DNA of 64,000 nt from an uncultured Croceitalea sp. (GTDB lineage: Bacteria > Bacteroidota > Bacteroidia > Flavobacteriales > Flavobacteriaceae), in NCBI GenBank assembly GCA_947495075.1, contig CANLXH010000001.1, positions 1 through 64,000 of the forward strand, given 5' to 3'. The translations under genes and the position numbers were made by a program. Positions 20,701 to 30,559 of the stretch are shown here, one piece after another. Numbering within the stretch: the stretch's first letter is position 1; each line of letters opens with the position of its first letter. The notes beneath the pieces were generated by a model. It was not told the DNA's origin. It made no database searches and was given only the letters and a program-made list of their open reading frames with translations.

Positions 20701-23700
20701 TGCCGCAGGTACCATTGTGATAGACCAAGCGACAGGAGAAATTACCTACACTGCTATTGCTGCGGAGGATAACAGTACAGTGTCTATAGACTACGAGGTT
20801 TGTAATGGTACTGTTTGCGCAACAGCAACTTTATTTATTGCTATTCCTGCCTGCGTAGATACAGATGGGGATAATATCTGTGACGTAGATGACCCTGCAC
20901 CGAACGACCCGTGTATTCCACGATCTGATCCTAACTGGCAACCAGTGGGTACAAGTGATTGTGATAATGACGGATTAACTTACGATGAAGAAGTAACAGC
21001 TGGTACAGACCCAGATAATCTAGATACCGATGGTGATGGAATAAGCGATGGGCAAGAAGTGAATACCGACAATACCGATTCTTTGGATGACTGTGATTCT
21101 GTTGGTGGCACTCCATTAGGAACTTCGGATTGTGACAATGATGGTTTGACCAATGATGAGGAAACCGCTGCGGGCACGGACCCAAATAACCCTGATACCG
21201 ATGGTGATGGAATAAATGATGGGCAAGAAGTGAATGTTGATGGTAGTAATCCACTAGATGATTGTAACTCTAACGGTGGAACACCATTACTTACGAGTGA
21301 CTGTGATAATGATGGTTTAATAAATGACGATGAAATCAGAATTGGCACGAATCCAAATAATCCTGACACCGATGGCGATGGTATAAGCGATGGTCAAGAG
21401 GTGAATACAGATAATACCGACCCATTGGACGATTGTGATTCCATTGGCGGTACACCATTAGGCACAAGCGATTGTGACAACGACGGCCTGACCAATGACG
21501 AAGAAACTACGGGTGTTGATGACCCATCTACCCCTGCCAATCCTAATGGCAACACCACAGACCCTAACAATCCAGATACAGATGGTGACGGAATCTTCGA
21601 TGGACAGGAAGCCTTAGATGGTACGGACCCGAACGATTCTTGTGACTCGATTGGTGGAACACCGTTAGGCACGGACGACTGTGACAATGACGACCTGACC
21701 AATGATGAGGAGGTTACGGGTACCGATGACCCTTCCACTCCGGCAAATCCGAATGGAACCACTACCAATCCTAATAATCCTGATACCGATGGGGATGGCA
21801 TCAACGATGGTCAAGAGATCCTTGATGGTACGGACCCTAATGACGACTGTGATGCTATTGGTGGGACACCATTAGACAGTAGTGATTGCGATGGCGATGG
21901 GAACCCTAACGGAACAGACCCCAATCCAACAGTGGCTACTGCAGTAGATGATAACATATCTGCGGATGTAGGTGTTCCAAGAACGATAAACATACTCACT
22001 AATGATGATTTCCTTCCAGGTAGCACTATTACAGATTTAGGCACAGGTACTGCCGCAGGTACCATTGCGATAGATCAAGCAACAGGAGAGATTACCTACA
22101 CTGCTATTGCTGCCGAGGACAACAGTACGGTGACCATAACATACGAGGTTTGTAATGGTACTATTTGTGCAACGGCAACTTTATTTATCGCTATTCCTGC
22201 ATGTGTGGATACCGATGGAGACAATATCTGTGATGTAGACGACCCTGCACCGAACGACCCGTGTATTCCAAGGTCCGACCCTAACTGGCAACCAGTGGAT
22301 ACAAGCGATTGTGACAACGATGGATTGACAAGGGATGAAGAGCTGGCAGCAGGAACCGACCCTGAAGACCCTGACACCGATGGCGATGGTATAAGCGATG
22401 GTCAAGAGGTGAATACAGATAATACCGACCCATTGGACGATTGTGATTCCGTTGGCGGTACACCATTGGGCACAAGCGATTGTGACAATGATGGATTAAC
22501 GAACGATGAGGAGACCACGGGAGTCGATGACCCATCGACCCCTGCGAATCCTAATGGCAATACCACCGACCCTAACAATCCGGATACGGACGGTGATGGA
22601 ATCTCCGATGGACAGGAAGCCTTAGACGGTACGGACCCGAACGATTCTTGTGACTCGGTTGGTGGAACTCCGTTAGGAACTTCGGATTGCGATAATGACG
22701 GATTGACCAATGATGAGGAGGTTACGGGTACCGATGACCCTTCCACTCCGGCAAATCCGAATGGAACCACTACCAACCCTAACAACCCCGATACTGATGG
22801 GGATGGCATCAATGATGGTCAAGAGACCCTCGATGGCACGGACCCCAATGACGATTGTGATTCTATCGGTGGTACGCCATTGAATAGTAGTGACTGCGAT
22901 GGTGATGGCAATCCTAACGGAACAGACCCTAATCCAACAGTAGCTACTGCAGTAGATGATAACACATCTGCGGATGTAGGTGTTCCAAGAACGATAAACA
23001 TACTCACTAATGATGATTTCCTTCCAGGTAGTACCATTACTATAACAGGAGGTACTGCTGCAGGAACTATCTCAGTTAATCCTGCAACCGGTGAACTAAC
23101 ATATACCGCAATTGCAGCGGAAGACAATAGTACGGTGACCATAACATACGAAGTATGTAACGGTACGGTATGTGCAACGGCAACGGTATTTATTTCGATA
23201 CCTGCATGTGTGGATACCGATGGGGACAACATCTGTGATGTAGACGACCCTGCACCGAACGACCCCTGTATTCCAAGGTCCGACCCTAACTGGCAACCAG
23301 TGGGGACAAGCGATTGTGACAACGATGGATTGACAAGGGATGAAGAGCTGGCAGCAGGAACCGACCCTGAAGACCCTGACACCGATGGCGATGGTATAAG
23401 CGATGGTCAAGAGGTGAATACAGATAATACCGACCCATTGGACGATTGTGATTCCGTTGGCGGTACACCATTGGGCACAAGCGATTGTGACAATGATGGA
23501 TTAACGAACGATGAGGAGACCACGGGAGTCGATGACCCATCGACCCCTGCGAATCCTAATGGTAATACCACCGACCCTAACAATCCGGATACGGACGGTG
23601 ATGGAATCTCCGATGGACAGGAAGCCTTAGACGGTACGGACCCGAACGATTCTTGTGACTCGGTTGGTGGAACACCGTTAGGCACGGACGACTGTGACAA

Positions 23701-24532
23701 TGACGGCCTGGCCAATGATGATGAGGTTACAGCTGGAACCGATCCGGAAAATGCAGATACCGATGGAGATGGCTTGACCGATGGGGAAGAGGTAAATAAT
23801 ATAGATGACCCGAATACGGCTGAGTCCCCAGATGGTGTAAGTGACCCATTAAATCCTTGTGACCCTGATACAGCCGATGCGGCATGTAACGATTCCGATG
23901 GAGATAGTCTTACTAATGATGAAGAGGCTACTTTAGGTACAGATCCTAACAATCCTGATTCTGATGGAGATGGCATTAACGATGGTCAAGAGGTTATGGA
24001 TAATACCAATCCCTTGGATGATTGTGATTCCATCGACGGTACACCTCTTGAAACAAGTGACTGTGACAACGATGGGCTCACCAATGAAGAAGAGGAAGAG
24101 GTGGGTACTGACCCGAATCTATCGGATACTGATGGGGATGGAATAAATGATGGTCAAGAGATTGCAGATGATACAGATCCACTAGACCCTTGTGAATCTG
24201 TTGGAGGAACACCTCCTGCTGGTGCCGCATGTGATTTAGAGATTGTGAGTGATTATATTGTTCCTGGAAGTCAAGGAGATGGTATTTTCAGAATAAGGAA
24301 CATAGAACAATTCCCAGATAATACGGTCCGCATTTATAATCGTTGGGGGGTTTTGGTCTATGAGACCAATGGTTATGACAATAGTGGTAATGCTTTCATT
24401 GGAATTTCCAATGGTAGGGCTACAGTCTCAGTTGATGATGAACTACCAGTTGGTGTCTATTTCTACATAGTTAGTTATAATGATAATGGTACTGTGAAGA
24501 CTTTAGATGGTTACATATACATCAATCGCTAA
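14768..24532 (+). CDS. Giant type IX-secreted adhesin: IgGFc-binding-like N-terminus, thrombospondin type 3 repeats, type B sorting domain
   Basis: A 3254-residue predicted surface protein. A signal peptide ends near INAQ (about residue 33). Residues 130-490 resemble the IgGFc-binding-type domain that often heads gliding-associated proteins. A DUF11-like repeat (about 560-670) and an SdrB/CNA-like fold (about 905-990) follow. From about residue 1000 to 3147 comes a rod of Asp/Asn-rich thrombospondin type 3 repeats. It has about 25 copies of D(T/S)DGDG and regularly placed Cys pairs, which should bind Ca2+. The rod is interrupted by four Big_9/cadherin-like domains (AVDDN...NDDFLPGST). The last 97 residues (VRIYNRWG...GVYFYI) form a gliding-motility-associated C-terminal domain, the type B T9SS sorting signal. 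Two genes of the PorP/SprF and OmpA types follow at once. The role is probably adhesion or gliding; the ligand is unknown. Confidence 0.93.
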   Translation: MKKVPQLTEFHSGNPVRLFLILFLFLGLLKINAQLSDVHYLPPLKQVSNNAAITQQAFYLSTPETTAFNVQVFIGTSLTPVTTLSVSNSAPVIFEDFNGDSTANENGDNNITLVTDANTGIVLNNSGLRFQSPGGERFYVNYRGRSNSQATSLTSKGARAAGTSFKWGGIPNRATNANLTTTLGIMATEDNTTVDIFGYDPNCEFRLQANRGGITSDNIQITLNAGQTYVIEAAKNETTANIDGWLGASIKSDKKIVISNGGLNVGVLNGNQGRDAAIDQPVPENVLGREYVFIRGNGATNNQTEFPIIIATQNNTEVFVNGSATPITTLNTGEYFEISGSNYSSNTAGGNMYVTSSKEVYAYQCLTGASGRQTLGLNFIAPVNCLLPSTLSNIADIQDVANLNFNGGITVIASTSTPDGNISITDDNGTNNSISFTNVSGTSEWKTAFVSGLQGEVSVNSTGPIAVGFLGANNNAGIGGYFSGFDSVPVVELDVTGGGCLPADVFEATGGFDAYQWFQDGEELVGETNSTYTPVAPGDFFVRVTKGSCTYDSAVLGVFNCNPELVLTKVDDVDPVNEESNVTFTVTARYLGFNPISNLVVTDAVPSEFNVLTVTPSKGAWTAPNWTIGDMFSGEILTLTIVAQAVDVPFDTRVTNTISATYDQIGAETNDILDDLEEEVTILNDDPPPPRTCEDAQSEPSLSFTSPSGEAGANPANPQFGDVFRFSNVAPGVDALVEIIDNGSGANIAQIDQNAFGLNDALQPELDGTAAGDQSVDYVISFVVTTTNSPISLSFYASGIDVDGYGTGNFEYVEITLPDSYRVNNPTSLDINNPSPDLLNSVRFQNNDGVGVGGISTDDNVAFTAYYENVSEFTYRFGKVGADSNRFSSLFFEDITYSNPNDIFIKDPIICGTVTVDSVPQSGVTINLSNGQTATTDTNGQYSFIVSVPTNPTIPQNLTITEVDPANTVSESDTDGANDNTINITVIRESSLNNDFADVTDTDGDGISDVQEGIDNTDPNDSCDSIGGTPLGTDDCDNDGLTNDEETTGVDDPSTPANPDGTTTDPDNPDSDGDGINDGQETIDGTDSNDDCDSIGGTPLATGDCDNDGLINDDEFVAGTDPLNPDSDGDGIDDGQEVNTDNTNPLNDCDSVGGTPVGTSDCDNDGLTNDEETTGVDDPSTPANPNGNTTDPDIADTDGDGISDNQEALDGTNPNDDCNSSGGTPLGTSDCDNDGLTNDEETTGIDDPTTPVNPNGNITDPDVADTDGDGISDGQEALDSTDPNDSCSSSGGTPLGIDDCDNDGLTNNEETTGIDDPSTPANPDGNTTNPNIEDTDGDGISDGQEALDGSDPNDSCSSLGGTPLGTDDCDNDGLTNDEETTGVDDPATPANPNGNITDPDLADTDGDGISDGQEALDGTDPNDDCDSNGGTPLPTSDCDGDGNPTSTDPNPDTATAVDDNASADVGVAETIDILFNDDFLPGSTITDLGTGSAAGLVTINQSTGELTYIATAAEDNNTVTIDYEVCNGTVCTTATVFITIPACVDTDGDNICDVDDPAPNDPCVPMGDPDWQPVDSSDCDNDGLNYFEETTGTNDPATPANPDGNTTDPNLEDTDGDGISDGQEALDGTDPNDDCDSVGGTPLGTSDCDNDGLTNDEETTGVDDPSTPTNPNGNTTDPNIADTDGDGISDGQEALDGTDPNDSCSSIGGTPLGTADCDNDGLTNDEETTGVDDPSTPADPDGNTTNPNIVDTDGDGISDGQEALDGTNPNDDCDSVGGTPLGTSDCDNDGLTNDEETTGIDNLSTPADPNGNTTDSNLIDTDGDGINDGQEALDITNPNDDCDSFGGTPLGTSDCDNDGLTNDEETTGVDNPSTPANPNGTTTNPNNPDTDGDGINDGQEVLDGTDPNDDCDSVDGTPLDSSDCDGDGNPNGTDPNPTVATAVDDNTTADVGVLKTINILMNDDFLPGSTITDLGTGTAAGTIVIDQATGEITYTAIAAEDNSTVSIDYEVCNGTVCATATLFIAIPACVDTDGDNICDVDDPAPNDPCIPRSDPNWQPVGTSDCDNDGLTYDEEVTAGTDPDNLDTDGDGISDGQEVNTDNTDSLDDCDSVGGTPLGTSDCDNDGLTNDEETAAGTDPNNPDTDGDGINDGQEVNVDGSNPLDDCNSNGGTPLLTSDCDNDGLINDDEIRIGTNPNNPDTDGDGISDGQEVNTDNTDPLDDCDSIGGTPLGTSDCDNDGLTNDEETTGVDDPSTPANPNGNTTDPNNPDTDGDGIFDGQEALDGTDPNDSCDSIGGTPLGTDDCDNDDLTNDEEVTGTDDPSTPANPNGTTTNPNNPDTDGDGINDGQEILDGTDPNDDCDAIGGTPLDSSDCDGDGNPNGTDPNPTVATAVDDNISADVGVPRTINILTNDDFLPGSTITDLGTGTAAGTIAIDQATGEITYTAIAAEDNSTVTITYEVCNGTICATATLFIAIPACVDTDGDNICDVDDPAPNDPCIPRSDPNWQPVDTSDCDNDGLTRDEELAAGTDPEDPDTDGDGISDGQEVNTDNTDPLDDCDSVGGTPLGTSDCDNDGLTNDEETTGVDDPSTPANPNGNTTDPNNPDTDGDGISDGQEALDGTDPNDSCDSVGGTPLGTSDCDNDGLTNDEEVTGTDDPSTPANPNGTTTNPNNPDTDGDGINDGQETLDGTDPNDDCDSIGGTPLNSSDCDGDGNPNGTDPNPTVATAVDDNTSADVGVPRTINILTNDDFLPGSTITITGGTAAGTISVNPATGELTYTAIAAEDNSTVTITYEVCNGTVCATATVFISIPACVDTDGDNICDVDDPAPNDPCIPRSDPNWQPVGTSDCDNDGLTRDEELAAGTDPEDPDTDGDGISDGQEVNTDNTDPLDDCDSVGGTPLGTSDCDNDGLTNDEETTGVDDPSTPANPNGNTTDPNNPDTDGDGISDGQEALDGTDPNDSCDSVGGTPLGTDDCDNDGLANDDEVTAGTDPENADTDGDGLTDGEEVNNIDDPNTAESPDGVSDPLNPCDPDTADAACNDSDGDSLTNDEEATLGTDPNNPDSDGDGINDGQEVMDNTNPLDDCDSIDGTPLETSDCDNDGLTNEEEEEVGTDPNLSDTDGDGINDGQEIADDTDPLDPCESVGGTPPAGAACDLEIVSDYIVPGSQGDGIFRIRNIEQFPDNTVRIYNRWGVLVYETNGYDNSGNAFIGISNGRATVSVDDELPVGVYFYIVSYNDNGTVKTLDGYIYINR
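17770..24210 (+). repeat. Thrombospondin type 3 coding repeat array with four interspersed Big_9-like domains
   Basis: The basic unit is about 65 codons: a [12 protein letters not shown] segment, a Pro/Asn-rich spacer, a [12 protein letters not shown] segment and a DDCDS/GGTPL turn. Longer cassettes insert a Big_9-like domain, at about 19120-19395, 20580-20855, 21925-22200 and 22940-23215. Each ends in a variant [21 protein letters not shown]. Divergence is higher in the 5' part and lower in the 3' part. Long open frames on the minus strand here are a by-product of this periodic composition. Confidence 0.9.
21365..23690 (+). repeat. Near-identical ~1,005-1,008-bp tandem amplification within the adhesin gene
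   Basis: The same landmark (GACACCGATGGCGATGG) occurs at 21365 and 22373, an offset of 1,008, and again near 23378. Likewise TGGCAACCAGTGG is at 22286 and 23291, an offset of 1,005. The 3-base change in period comes from one codon lost in the fourth Big_9-like domain. Both offsets are whole codons, so the frame is kept. Copies 2 and 3 differ by only a few bases over about 390 bases. Confidence 0.85.
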
Positions 24533-24561
24533 ATAATAAAGACAACATTAAAAAAATAATC

Positions 24562-25494
24562 ATGAAAAAAATAATAATCATTCTGATGCTGTCTTTAGGA
24601 GTACAAGTAATGGCTCAACAAGATGCACAATACACACAGTATATGTACAATACACTTTCTGTGAACCCTGCTTATGCAGGATCACGAGGAGTGTTGAGCC
24701 TTTCAGGTCTTTATCGGTCTCAATGGGTTGGTTTTGATGGTGCGCCTACTACGCAGACCTTTAATATTCACTCTCCGGTGTCCAGAAGAGTTGGTTTAGG
24801 TTTATCCATTGTAAATGATGAGATTGGAAATGGTACAAATCAAGATACTTATTTTGATGGTTCGTTTTCGTATACTATTCCGGTTTCTGATAACGACGCT
24901 AAATTATCATTTGGTGTAAAGGTGGGTGGACACTTATTAAATCTTGACTTTAACCGTTTACAAAATTTTAATCCATCTCCCAACACTATTCAAGAAAGTA
25001 ATATTGATAATAAGTTCTCTCCAAATTTTGGAGCGGGAGTATATTACCATACAGAACGGTTTTATGCAGGACTTTCTATACCTAATTTTTTAGAAACTGA
25101 GCATTTTGAAAGTTCTGGTTCAAGTAGTTTTCTTGCCCAAGAGAGGATGAACTGGTATTTGATTTCTGGTTTTGTGACCGATTTGAGCTACGATTGGAAA
25201 TTTAAACCAACGGTGCTTTTTAAATTAGTGGATGGAGCGCCATTACAAGCGGATTTATCTGCGAATTTTTTATACCGTGAGAAACTAACTTTAGGAGCGG
25301 CTTATAGATGGAGTGCAGCATGGAGTGCACTTTTTGGTTACCAACTTAATGATAAACTTATGTTAGGCTTAGCTTATGATCGTGAGATTACAGAACTAGG
25401 CAGTACAGCCTTTAATAACGGATCGTTCGAATTCTTTTTAAGATTTGAATTTTTAACTCGGTATAGAAAAGTCGTAACCCCTAGATTCTTTTAA
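24562..25494 (+). CDS. PorP/SprF family type IX secretion membrane protein
   Basis: Outer-membrane beta-barrel-type protein of 310 residues. A signal peptide ends in VMAQ. The mature N-terminus, QDAQYTQYMYNTLSVNPAYAGSR, is the family hallmark, and the C-terminus ends with aromatic residues (VTPRFF). In Flavobacterium johnsoniae SprF is needed for secretion of SprB, and type B-sorted cargo generally depends on a cognate SprF-like protein. Its position 29 bases behind the adhesin gene therefore suggests that it is the dedicated secretion partner of that adhesin; this is inference from context. The OmpA-family gene follows after one base. Confidence 0.92.
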   Translation: MKKIIIILMLSLGVQVMAQQDAQYTQYMYNTLSVNPAYAGSRGVLSLSGLYRSQWVGFDGAPTTQTFNIHSPVSRRVGLGLSIVNDEIGNGTNQDTYFDGSFSYTIPVSDNDAKLSFGVKVGGHLLNLDFNRLQNFNPSPNTIQESNIDNKFSPNFGAGVYYHTERFYAGLSIPNFLETEHFESSGSSSFLAQERMNWYLISGFVTDLSYDWKFKPTVLFKLVDGAPLQADLSANFLYREKLTLGAAYRWSAAWSALFGYQLNDKLMLGLAYDREITELGSTAFNNGSFEFFLRFEFLTRYRKVVTPRFF

Positions 25495-25495
25495 A

Positions 25496-27445
25496 ATGAA
25501 AAAACTAAAATATATACCTACTCTACTCATATTGTTTTCCGTCTTCGTGAGCTATGCCCAAAGAAATGGAAAGGTAAAGAGAGCCAAAACCGATTATGAA
25601 GCTTTTGCCTATCAAGATGCCATTGATACCTATAAGGATATGGTGGAAGCAGGCTACACTGGGCAAGAGATTTTTCAAAATCTTGGTAATGCCAATTATT
25701 TAAATGCCAATTATGAAGAAGCCGCCAAGTGGTATAAGCAGCTTTTTGCTATGGATTCTGTGCAAATCGAATCAAACTATTATTTCAGGTATGCCCAGAG
25801 TCTTAAAAGTTTGAAGGAATATGAAGAATCCCATCAATGGATGGAGCGGTTCATAAAAAAGTCCAAGGTCGATGGAAGAGCATCAAAATTTACAAATAAT
25901 AGAGATTATTTAGATGATATTAAAAGACGCTCTGGACGTTATGAAATTTTACTGGCGGACATCAACTCCAAAAGTTCGGATTTCGCACCCTCATTTTATG
26001 GGAACCAGTTGATTTTCTCCAGTGCAAGGGATACTGGTATTGCAACGCGCAGAATCCATGAATGGAACGATACTCCTTTTCTAAATCTATTTTCAGGTGC
26101 TATTGATGAAAATGGCAATGCGAGTAATGCAAAACGTTTTTCTAAAAAACTGAATGCCAAGACCCATGAGTCTTCCACCGTATTTACTAAAGATGGAAAA
26201 ACCGTTTACTTTACTAGAAACAATTCCGATAACGGTAGACGATTCACCAGAGATGATAAAGGTGTCAGTAGATTAAAAATATTCAGAGCCGATTTGGTCG
26301 AGGGAGAATGGAAAAACATCATAGAACTGCCCTTTAACGGTGATGATTATTCCACAGCCCATCCTACATTGGACCGTGATGAAAAAAGAATGTTCTTTGC
26401 ATCGGATAGACCTGGTACGTTTGGTGCTTCTGATATATGGATAGTAGATTTATTCGATGACGGCAACTTCGGAACACCCGTGAACCTAGGCCCAGAAATT
26501 AATACCGAGGGTAGAGAGACCTTTCCTTTTGTTACAGATAATAACATCTTGTACTTTGCTTCCGATGGGCATCCCGGTTTGGGAGGTTTGGATGTTTTTG
26601 CTACGGAAATAGTACCCAATAGACCGAAAGAAGTATTAAACTTAGGGGAACCTGTAAATAGCGATGAAGATGATTTTTCCTTTATCATCGATATGGAAAC
26701 CAAAAGGGGATATTTTGCCTCCAACAGGCCTAATGGTTTAGGAAGTGATGATATCTATTCCTTTAAGGAAACAAAACCTCTAGTGTTTAAATGTATTACG
26801 AATATTGCAGGTGTGGTAAGAAATAGTGAAGATGACAGTCTCTTGGCTGATACGAGCGTAGAGATTTTTGCCCCAAACGGAGATGTAATTACTTCCACAA
26901 AATCTAATGAAAAAGGTAAATTTTCAACATCTTTTGAATGTAATGGAAACACTTACACCATTATAGGCACCAAACGAGGCTTTAATGACAGTAAAATTCA
27001 GTTCAAAAACAATGGTGCCAAAGAAAACATGAACTTAAAACTATCATTAAAACCTGAAGAAAAGCTAGCAAAAAAAGGAACAGATTTAACCAAGTTACTA
27101 AATCTTAAACCCATTTATTTTGATTTAGATAAATCAGAGATAAGACCTGATGCTATAGTCGAACTAGAAAAAGTTCGAGATTACATGCGTCAATTTCCGA
27201 AATCTAAAATCACCATTAAATCACATACTGATAGTAGAGGTAATGATAATTATAACCTGAGCCTTTCGAAAAGACGAGCCGAGGCCACATTAAATTATTT
27301 GGTAAACAAAGGTGTCAAATTGAATAGACTTAAAGCCAAGGGCTATGGTGAAACACGACTACTGAACAGATGTACTAATGGTGTCGACTGTTCTAATGAA
27401 GAACATAATCTAAACCGCAGATCTGAATTTATTGTAATCAATTAA
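25496..27445 (+). CDS. OmpA family protein with TPR and PD40 repeats (PorE-like)
   Basis: A 649-residue envelope protein. A signal peptide ends in VSYAQ. An N-terminal TPR-like helical segment lies near residues 30-130. A beta-propeller of PD40/WD40-like repeats covers about 160-430, with repeated motifs such as FFASDRPGTFGASDIW and YFASNRPNGLGSDDIY. A carboxypeptidase-regulatory-like fold spans about 440-520. The C-terminal OmpA domain (IYFDLDKSEI...LSKRRAEATLNYL) should bind peptidoglycan. The same layout occurs in proteins encoded beside SprF-like genes and in PorE. It probably ties the secretion or adhesin complex to the cell wall. No clear terminator follows. Confidence 0.88.
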   Translation: MKKLKYIPTLLILFSVFVSYAQRNGKVKRAKTDYEAFAYQDAIDTYKDMVEAGYTGQEIFQNLGNANYLNANYEEAAKWYKQLFAMDSVQIESNYYFRYAQSLKSLKEYEESHQWMERFIKKSKVDGRASKFTNNRDYLDDIKRRSGRYEILLADINSKSSDFAPSFYGNQLIFSSARDTGIATRRIHEWNDTPFLNLFSGAIDENGNASNAKRFSKKLNAKTHESSTVFTKDGKTVYFTRNNSDNGRRFTRDDKGVSRLKIFRADLVEGEWKNIIELPFNGDDYSTAHPTLDRDEKRMFFASDRPGTFGASDIWIVDLFDDGNFGTPVNLGPEINTEGRETFPFVTDNNILYFASDGHPGLGGLDVFATEIVPNRPKEVLNLGEPVNSDEDDFSFIIDMETKRGYFASNRPNGLGSDDIYSFKETKPLVFKCITNIAGVVRNSEDDSLLADTSVEIFAPNGDVITSTKSNEKGKFSTSFECNGNTYTIIGTKRGFNDSKIQFKNNGAKENMNLKLSLKPEEKLAKKGTDLTKLLNLKPIYFDLDKSEIRPDAIVELEKVRDYMRQFPKSKITIKSHTDSRGNDNYNLSLSKRRAEATLNYLVNKGVKLNRLKAKGYGETRLLNRCTNGVDCSNEEHNLNRRSEFIVIN

Positions 27446-27565
27446 AAATTGCAATTAGGTGTAAAATTTTAAATTAGCAAGGCAGAATACCAAAAGTCAA
27501 TATAGTGGAGTAATATCTCTAATGCTCTCATCCTAAGATATAGAGAGAAGTATCACACTGTTGAG

Positions 27566-27766
27566 GTGATTCACTACTTAAGGGAGATTATTGATTCTTA
27601 TACCGGTAATGTAGACATAGAGCGTGCAAAAAACAGAATTTTAGGGTTACTGGAACAAAGTGTACTTACTATAGATGAGACTAGAAATAATCCCAGCGAT
27701 CCTAAATATAAATATACTATCAGAGGTTTTAAAAAAGAGTTGAATATTCTCCTCTCTAAACTTTGA
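27566..27766 (+). CDS. Small hypothetical protein (66 residues)
   Basis: I do not recognise this. The predicted peptide is charged and likely helical, for example DIERAKNRILGLLEQS and GFKKELNILLSKL, and has no signal peptide or membrane segment. The listed start is GTG. The frame stays open about 20 codons further upstream, to a stop at 27503, but without ATG, GTG or TTG that I can see. The translated upstream part (YREKYHTVEV) also looks protein-like, so this may be the tail of a lost gene. It sits in a gene-poor gap next to a tRNA-like relic. Confidence 0.35.
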   Translation: MIHYLREIIDSYTGNVDIERAKNRILGLLEQSVLTIDETRNNPSDPKYKYTIRGFKKELNILLSKL

Positions 27767-27915
27767 AAAGCTTCTAAAGAAAAAGTTTGGATTGCCGCTT
27801 GATTAAAAAGCCGGGTATTGAAACTTAAAGAGTCAAATAAACATTATTTGATAAGATTTAATTATCCTTATCTTCTACGAAGTCAGATTGCTAACAGTCT
27901 GTAATTCGGTTAATA
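27767..27915. other. Gene-poor stretch between the small ORF and the tRNA-like relic
   Basis: Part of the 658-base gap between the OmpA-family gene and the GMC oxidoreductase gene. I see no ORF or hairpin worth naming in this part. The rest of the gap holds the small ORF, the tRNA-like relic and a terminator. Confidence 0.4.
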
Positions 27916-27987
27916 ACGAAATAAGAGCAAGGTAAACCCAGTAAGCATAAGGGTCGGTGAGTTAGGCTCCAATCCCTCAACGTTCAC
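27916..27987 (+). pseudogene. Decayed tRNA-like fragment (tRNA-Val relic?)
   Basis: The 3' part, GGCTCCAATCCCTCAACG..., matches 18 of 23 bases of the T arm and acceptor end of tRNA-Val(UAC) at 14231-14253. AGAGCA and GGGTCGG occur upstream in the right order. There is no complementary 5' acceptor strand and no intact anticodon arm, so it cannot fold as a tRNA. A terminator follows directly, as expected behind a former tRNA gene. The 5' limit is approximate. Confidence 0.4.
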
Positions 27988-27990
27988 AAA

Positions 27991-28018
27991 GAAGCTTCTA
28001 AGAAATTAGAGGTTTTTT
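27991..28018 (+). terminator. Terminator behind the tRNA-like relic
   Basis: An 11-bp stem with three G-U pairs (27991-28001 with 28006-28016) closed by a GAAA loop and ending in a T6 run. It lies 86 bases before the GMC gene and may end the adhesin-sprF-ompA transcript as well. Confidence 0.65.
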
Positions 28019-28103
28019 AATTTTCTACAATAATTCAATTTCAGTAAATTTTCTTAAAATATTAGTTTTTCTTTTTACCTTAAAACAATCTAAAAAGATT
28101 AAC

Positions 28104-29828
28104 GTGCAAATAATAGAAAACACTAAAGTTTACGATGCTATAATCGTAGGTTCGGGAGCAGGAGGTGGAATGGCGACCAAAGTTTTGGCAGATGCCGGAC
28201 TAAACATTGCTGTTGTGGAAGCGGGCCCATTTTTTGACCCGGCAAATCCAGAACAAAAAACGCAGTTACGTTGGCCTTATGAATCCGAAAGACGTGGTGC
28301 AGGTACACGTTACCGACCATTTGGTGACTATGATGCCGCTTACGGTGGTTGGGATATAGAAGGGGAGCCCTACACGCATGTAGAAGGCACTAAATTTAAT
28401 TGGTTCAGGTCACATATGCTTGGGGGTAGAACAAATCATTGGGGGCGTATCTCATTACGGTTTGGTCCAAAAGACTTTAAAGGGAAAGACAGGGATGGTT
28501 ATGGTGATAACTGGCCCATAAGCTATGATGATGTAAAACCATATTATGATAAGGTGGATAAACTTATAGGTGTTTTTGGTACTAATGAAGGTCTCCCTAA
28601 TGATCCTGACGGTTTTTTTCTTCCGCCACCAAAGCCAAGATTACATGAACTTTTTTACATTAATGGGGCAAAAAAATCAGGGGTGCCTGTATATCCTTCG
28701 AGAATGTCTATGTTGACCAAACGCATCAATAATGAACGTGGTGTTTGTTTCTATTGTGGTCAATGCGCTAGAGCTTGTCAGGTTTATGCTGATTTTTCTG
28801 CGGGTACATGTTTAATTTTTCCAGCGCAGAAAAGTATGGGTCAAGTAGATCTTTTTGTGAATTCTGTGGTTAGAGAGGTAACTACAAATGAGGAAGGTAA
28901 GGCTACTGGGGTATCTTACATTAGCAAAGATGATAGGAAAGAATATAAGTTAAAGGGTAGGACAGTCATTCTAGCTGCATCTGCATGTAGCTCAGCTCGG
29001 ATTTTAATGAACTCTAAAAGCAAGCAGCACCCAAATGGATTGGGTAATAGTAGTGATGTAGTAGGTAAATATTTACATGACTCAACCGGTGCTGATAGAG
29101 CTGCATTTATCCCAGATTTGATGAATAGGAAAGTATCGTATAATGAAGATGGTATTGGCGGAATGCACATTTATTCACCTTGGTGGGGAGACAATTCTAA
29201 ACTAGACTTTCCACGGGGATATCACCTAGAGATTTGGGGTGGTATGGGTATGCCTAGCTACGGAACTGGCTTCAATGTTAATGATTTCAATAAGTTTTTT
29301 GGCACAAAAGCAGGAGGGTATGGAGATATTTTAAGAAGTGACTTAAAAAAATATTATGGTGCTGTCGTTGGTATATCAGCTAGAGGTGAGTCAATCGCAA
29401 GAAAGGATAATTATTGCGAGATTGACCCAAATGTAGTTGATGAATGGGGTATACCTGTGTTACGTTTCCACTATAAATGGTCTGATTTAGAACGAAATCA
29501 AGCAAAACATGCCCATGATACTTTCGAAGAAATATTGACTAATATGGGAGGTGAACTTATGGGAGATAAACCAGGTAAGGATAGGGATTATGGCTTACAT
29601 ACACCAGGTGCTATAATCCATGAAGTAGGTACTACTAGAATGGGTGATGACCCTAAAACATCTGTAACTAATAAATACCAGCAGCTACATGATGTAGACA
29701 ATGTATTTGTAGTAGATGCAGGAGTATTTACCTCACAAGCGGACAAAAATTGTACGTGGACGATTTTAGCACTTTCATGGAGAGCTTCAGACTATGTTAT
29801 TGAACAACTAAAAAAACAAAATATTTAA
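28104..29828 (+). CDS. GMC family oxidoreductase (large subunit, glycoside/gluconate dehydrogenase type)
   Basis: FAD-dependent alcohol or sugar dehydrogenase of 574 residues. The Rossmann loop IVGSGAGGG (residues 14-22) and MLGGRTNHWGR near residue 112 bind FAD. A Cys-rich insert, CFYCGQCARAC near residue 220, is typical of the bacterial two-subunit branch. HEVGTTRMG near residue 505 and the C-terminal NCTWTILALS stretch carry the catalytic His/Asn region. It has no signal peptide of its own. The next gene encodes a Tat-lipoprotein small subunit 2 bases downstream, so export as a preassembled pair is likely. The start is GTG. The related systems known are gluconate 2-dehydrogenase and glycoside 3-dehydrogenase; no cytochrome c subunit is adjacent. 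The substrate is unproven. Confidence 0.87.
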   Translation: MQIIENTKVYDAIIVGSGAGGGMATKVLADAGLNIAVVEAGPFFDPANPEQKTQLRWPYESERRGAGTRYRPFGDYDAAYGGWDIEGEPYTHVEGTKFNWFRSHMLGGRTNHWGRISLRFGPKDFKGKDRDGYGDNWPISYDDVKPYYDKVDKLIGVFGTNEGLPNDPDGFFLPPPKPRLHELFYINGAKKSGVPVYPSRMSMLTKRINNERGVCFYCGQCARACQVYADFSAGTCLIFPAQKSMGQVDLFVNSVVREVTTNEEGKATGVSYISKDDRKEYKLKGRTVILAASACSSARILMNSKSKQHPNGLGNSSDVVGKYLHDSTGADRAAFIPDLMNRKVSYNEDGIGGMHIYSPWWGDNSKLDFPRGYHLEIWGGMGMPSYGTGFNVNDFNKFFGTKAGGYGDILRSDLKKYYGAVVGISARGESIARKDNYCEIDPNVVDEWGIPVLRFHYKWSDLERNQAKHAHDTFEEILTNMGGELMGDKPGKDRDYGLHTPGAIIHEVGTTRMGDDPKTSVTNKYQQLHDVDNVFVVDAGVFTSQADKNCTWTILALSWRASDYVIEQLKKQNI

Positions 29829-29830
29829 CC

Positions 29831-30553
29831 ATGGATAGAAGAAAGAGTTTAAAAGCGATAGCCTTAGGTTCCGTGGCAACAGGTTTGGCTGCACATGGTT
29901 GTAAGCCTGGAGAAGAAAAACCAGAGGTGACAGATGTAAAAATACATGAACCAGTAAAATGGCGTACGGATTACGAGAATAAGATTTTGACTGAAATCAA
30001 GGAAGGAGAAGATTTTTTTAATGAACACCAAAGAGAAACAATGGTCGTGCTTTGTGATTTAATCCTCCCTCCAAGTGAAGAATTTAAAAGCGCGTCTGAT
30101 GCAGATGTAGTTTCTTTTATCGATTTTATGGCAAAGGATACCGAATCAGAAAAAATGCAAACTGATTTAAAAGGTGGTCTAATGTGGTTAGACCATAAAT
30201 GTAATACAGAAAATGAGGTTGTTTTTAAGGCAGCCACAATTGAGCAACAAAAAGCCATATTGGATGAAATCGCATATTATGATCCAGAGATTCCTGAGAA
30301 CGAACGCCCTTTTGAGGTAAACTTTTTTAGTATGGTCAGAAATTTGACAATGTCAGGCTTTTATACTACTAAAATGGGTATTGATGAATTGGGTTACAAA
30401 GGGAATATGCCCAATGTCTGGGATGGAGTTCCACAAGATGTGTTAGACCAACACGGGGTAGCTTATGATCCAGAATGGATTGCAAAATGTGTAGATCAAA
30501 GTAAACGAAACATAGCTGCAGAATGGGATGAAAAAGGAAACCTATTAACTTAG
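29831..30553 (+). CDS. Gluconate 2-dehydrogenase subunit 3 family protein, Tat lipoprotein
   Basis: Small partner (240 residues) of the preceding GMC oxidoreductase. The N-terminus MDRRKSLKAIALG carries a twin-arginine motif, and LAAHGC places a lipidated Cys at residue 24. The rest matches the small-subunit family, with TMVVLCDLILPP and the region FFSMVRNLTMSGFYTT. In related two-subunit dehydrogenases this chain escorts the folded, FAD-loaded large subunit through Tat. The gap to the GMC gene is 2 bases and to the next gene 6 bases, so the three form one operon. Confidence 0.87.
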   Translation: MDRRKSLKAIALGSVATGLAAHGCKPGEEKPEVTDVKIHEPVKWRTDYENKILTEIKEGEDFFNEHQRETMVVLCDLILPPSEEFKSASDADVVSFIDFMAKDTESEKMQTDLKGGLMWLDHKCNTENEVVFKAATIEQQKAILDEIAYYDPEIPENERPFEVNFFSMVRNLTMSGFYTTKMGIDELGYKGNMPNVWDGVPQDVLDQHGVAYDPEWIAKCVDQSKRNIAAEWDEKGNLLT

Positions 30554-30559
30554 AAAATT

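Noticed and set aside
17797..23976. Many long Ser/Pro-rich open frames on the minus strand within the adhesin gene, up to 365 codons
   Set aside because: They mirror the periodic Asp/Asn/Gly-coding repeats, have no homologues I recognise, and the + strand frame is continuous with a signal peptide and sorting domain.
17770..24210. Regularly spaced repeats that might suggest a CRISPR array
   Set aside because: They are coding repeats in a single frame with variable unit length and no unique spacers; no cas genes are present.
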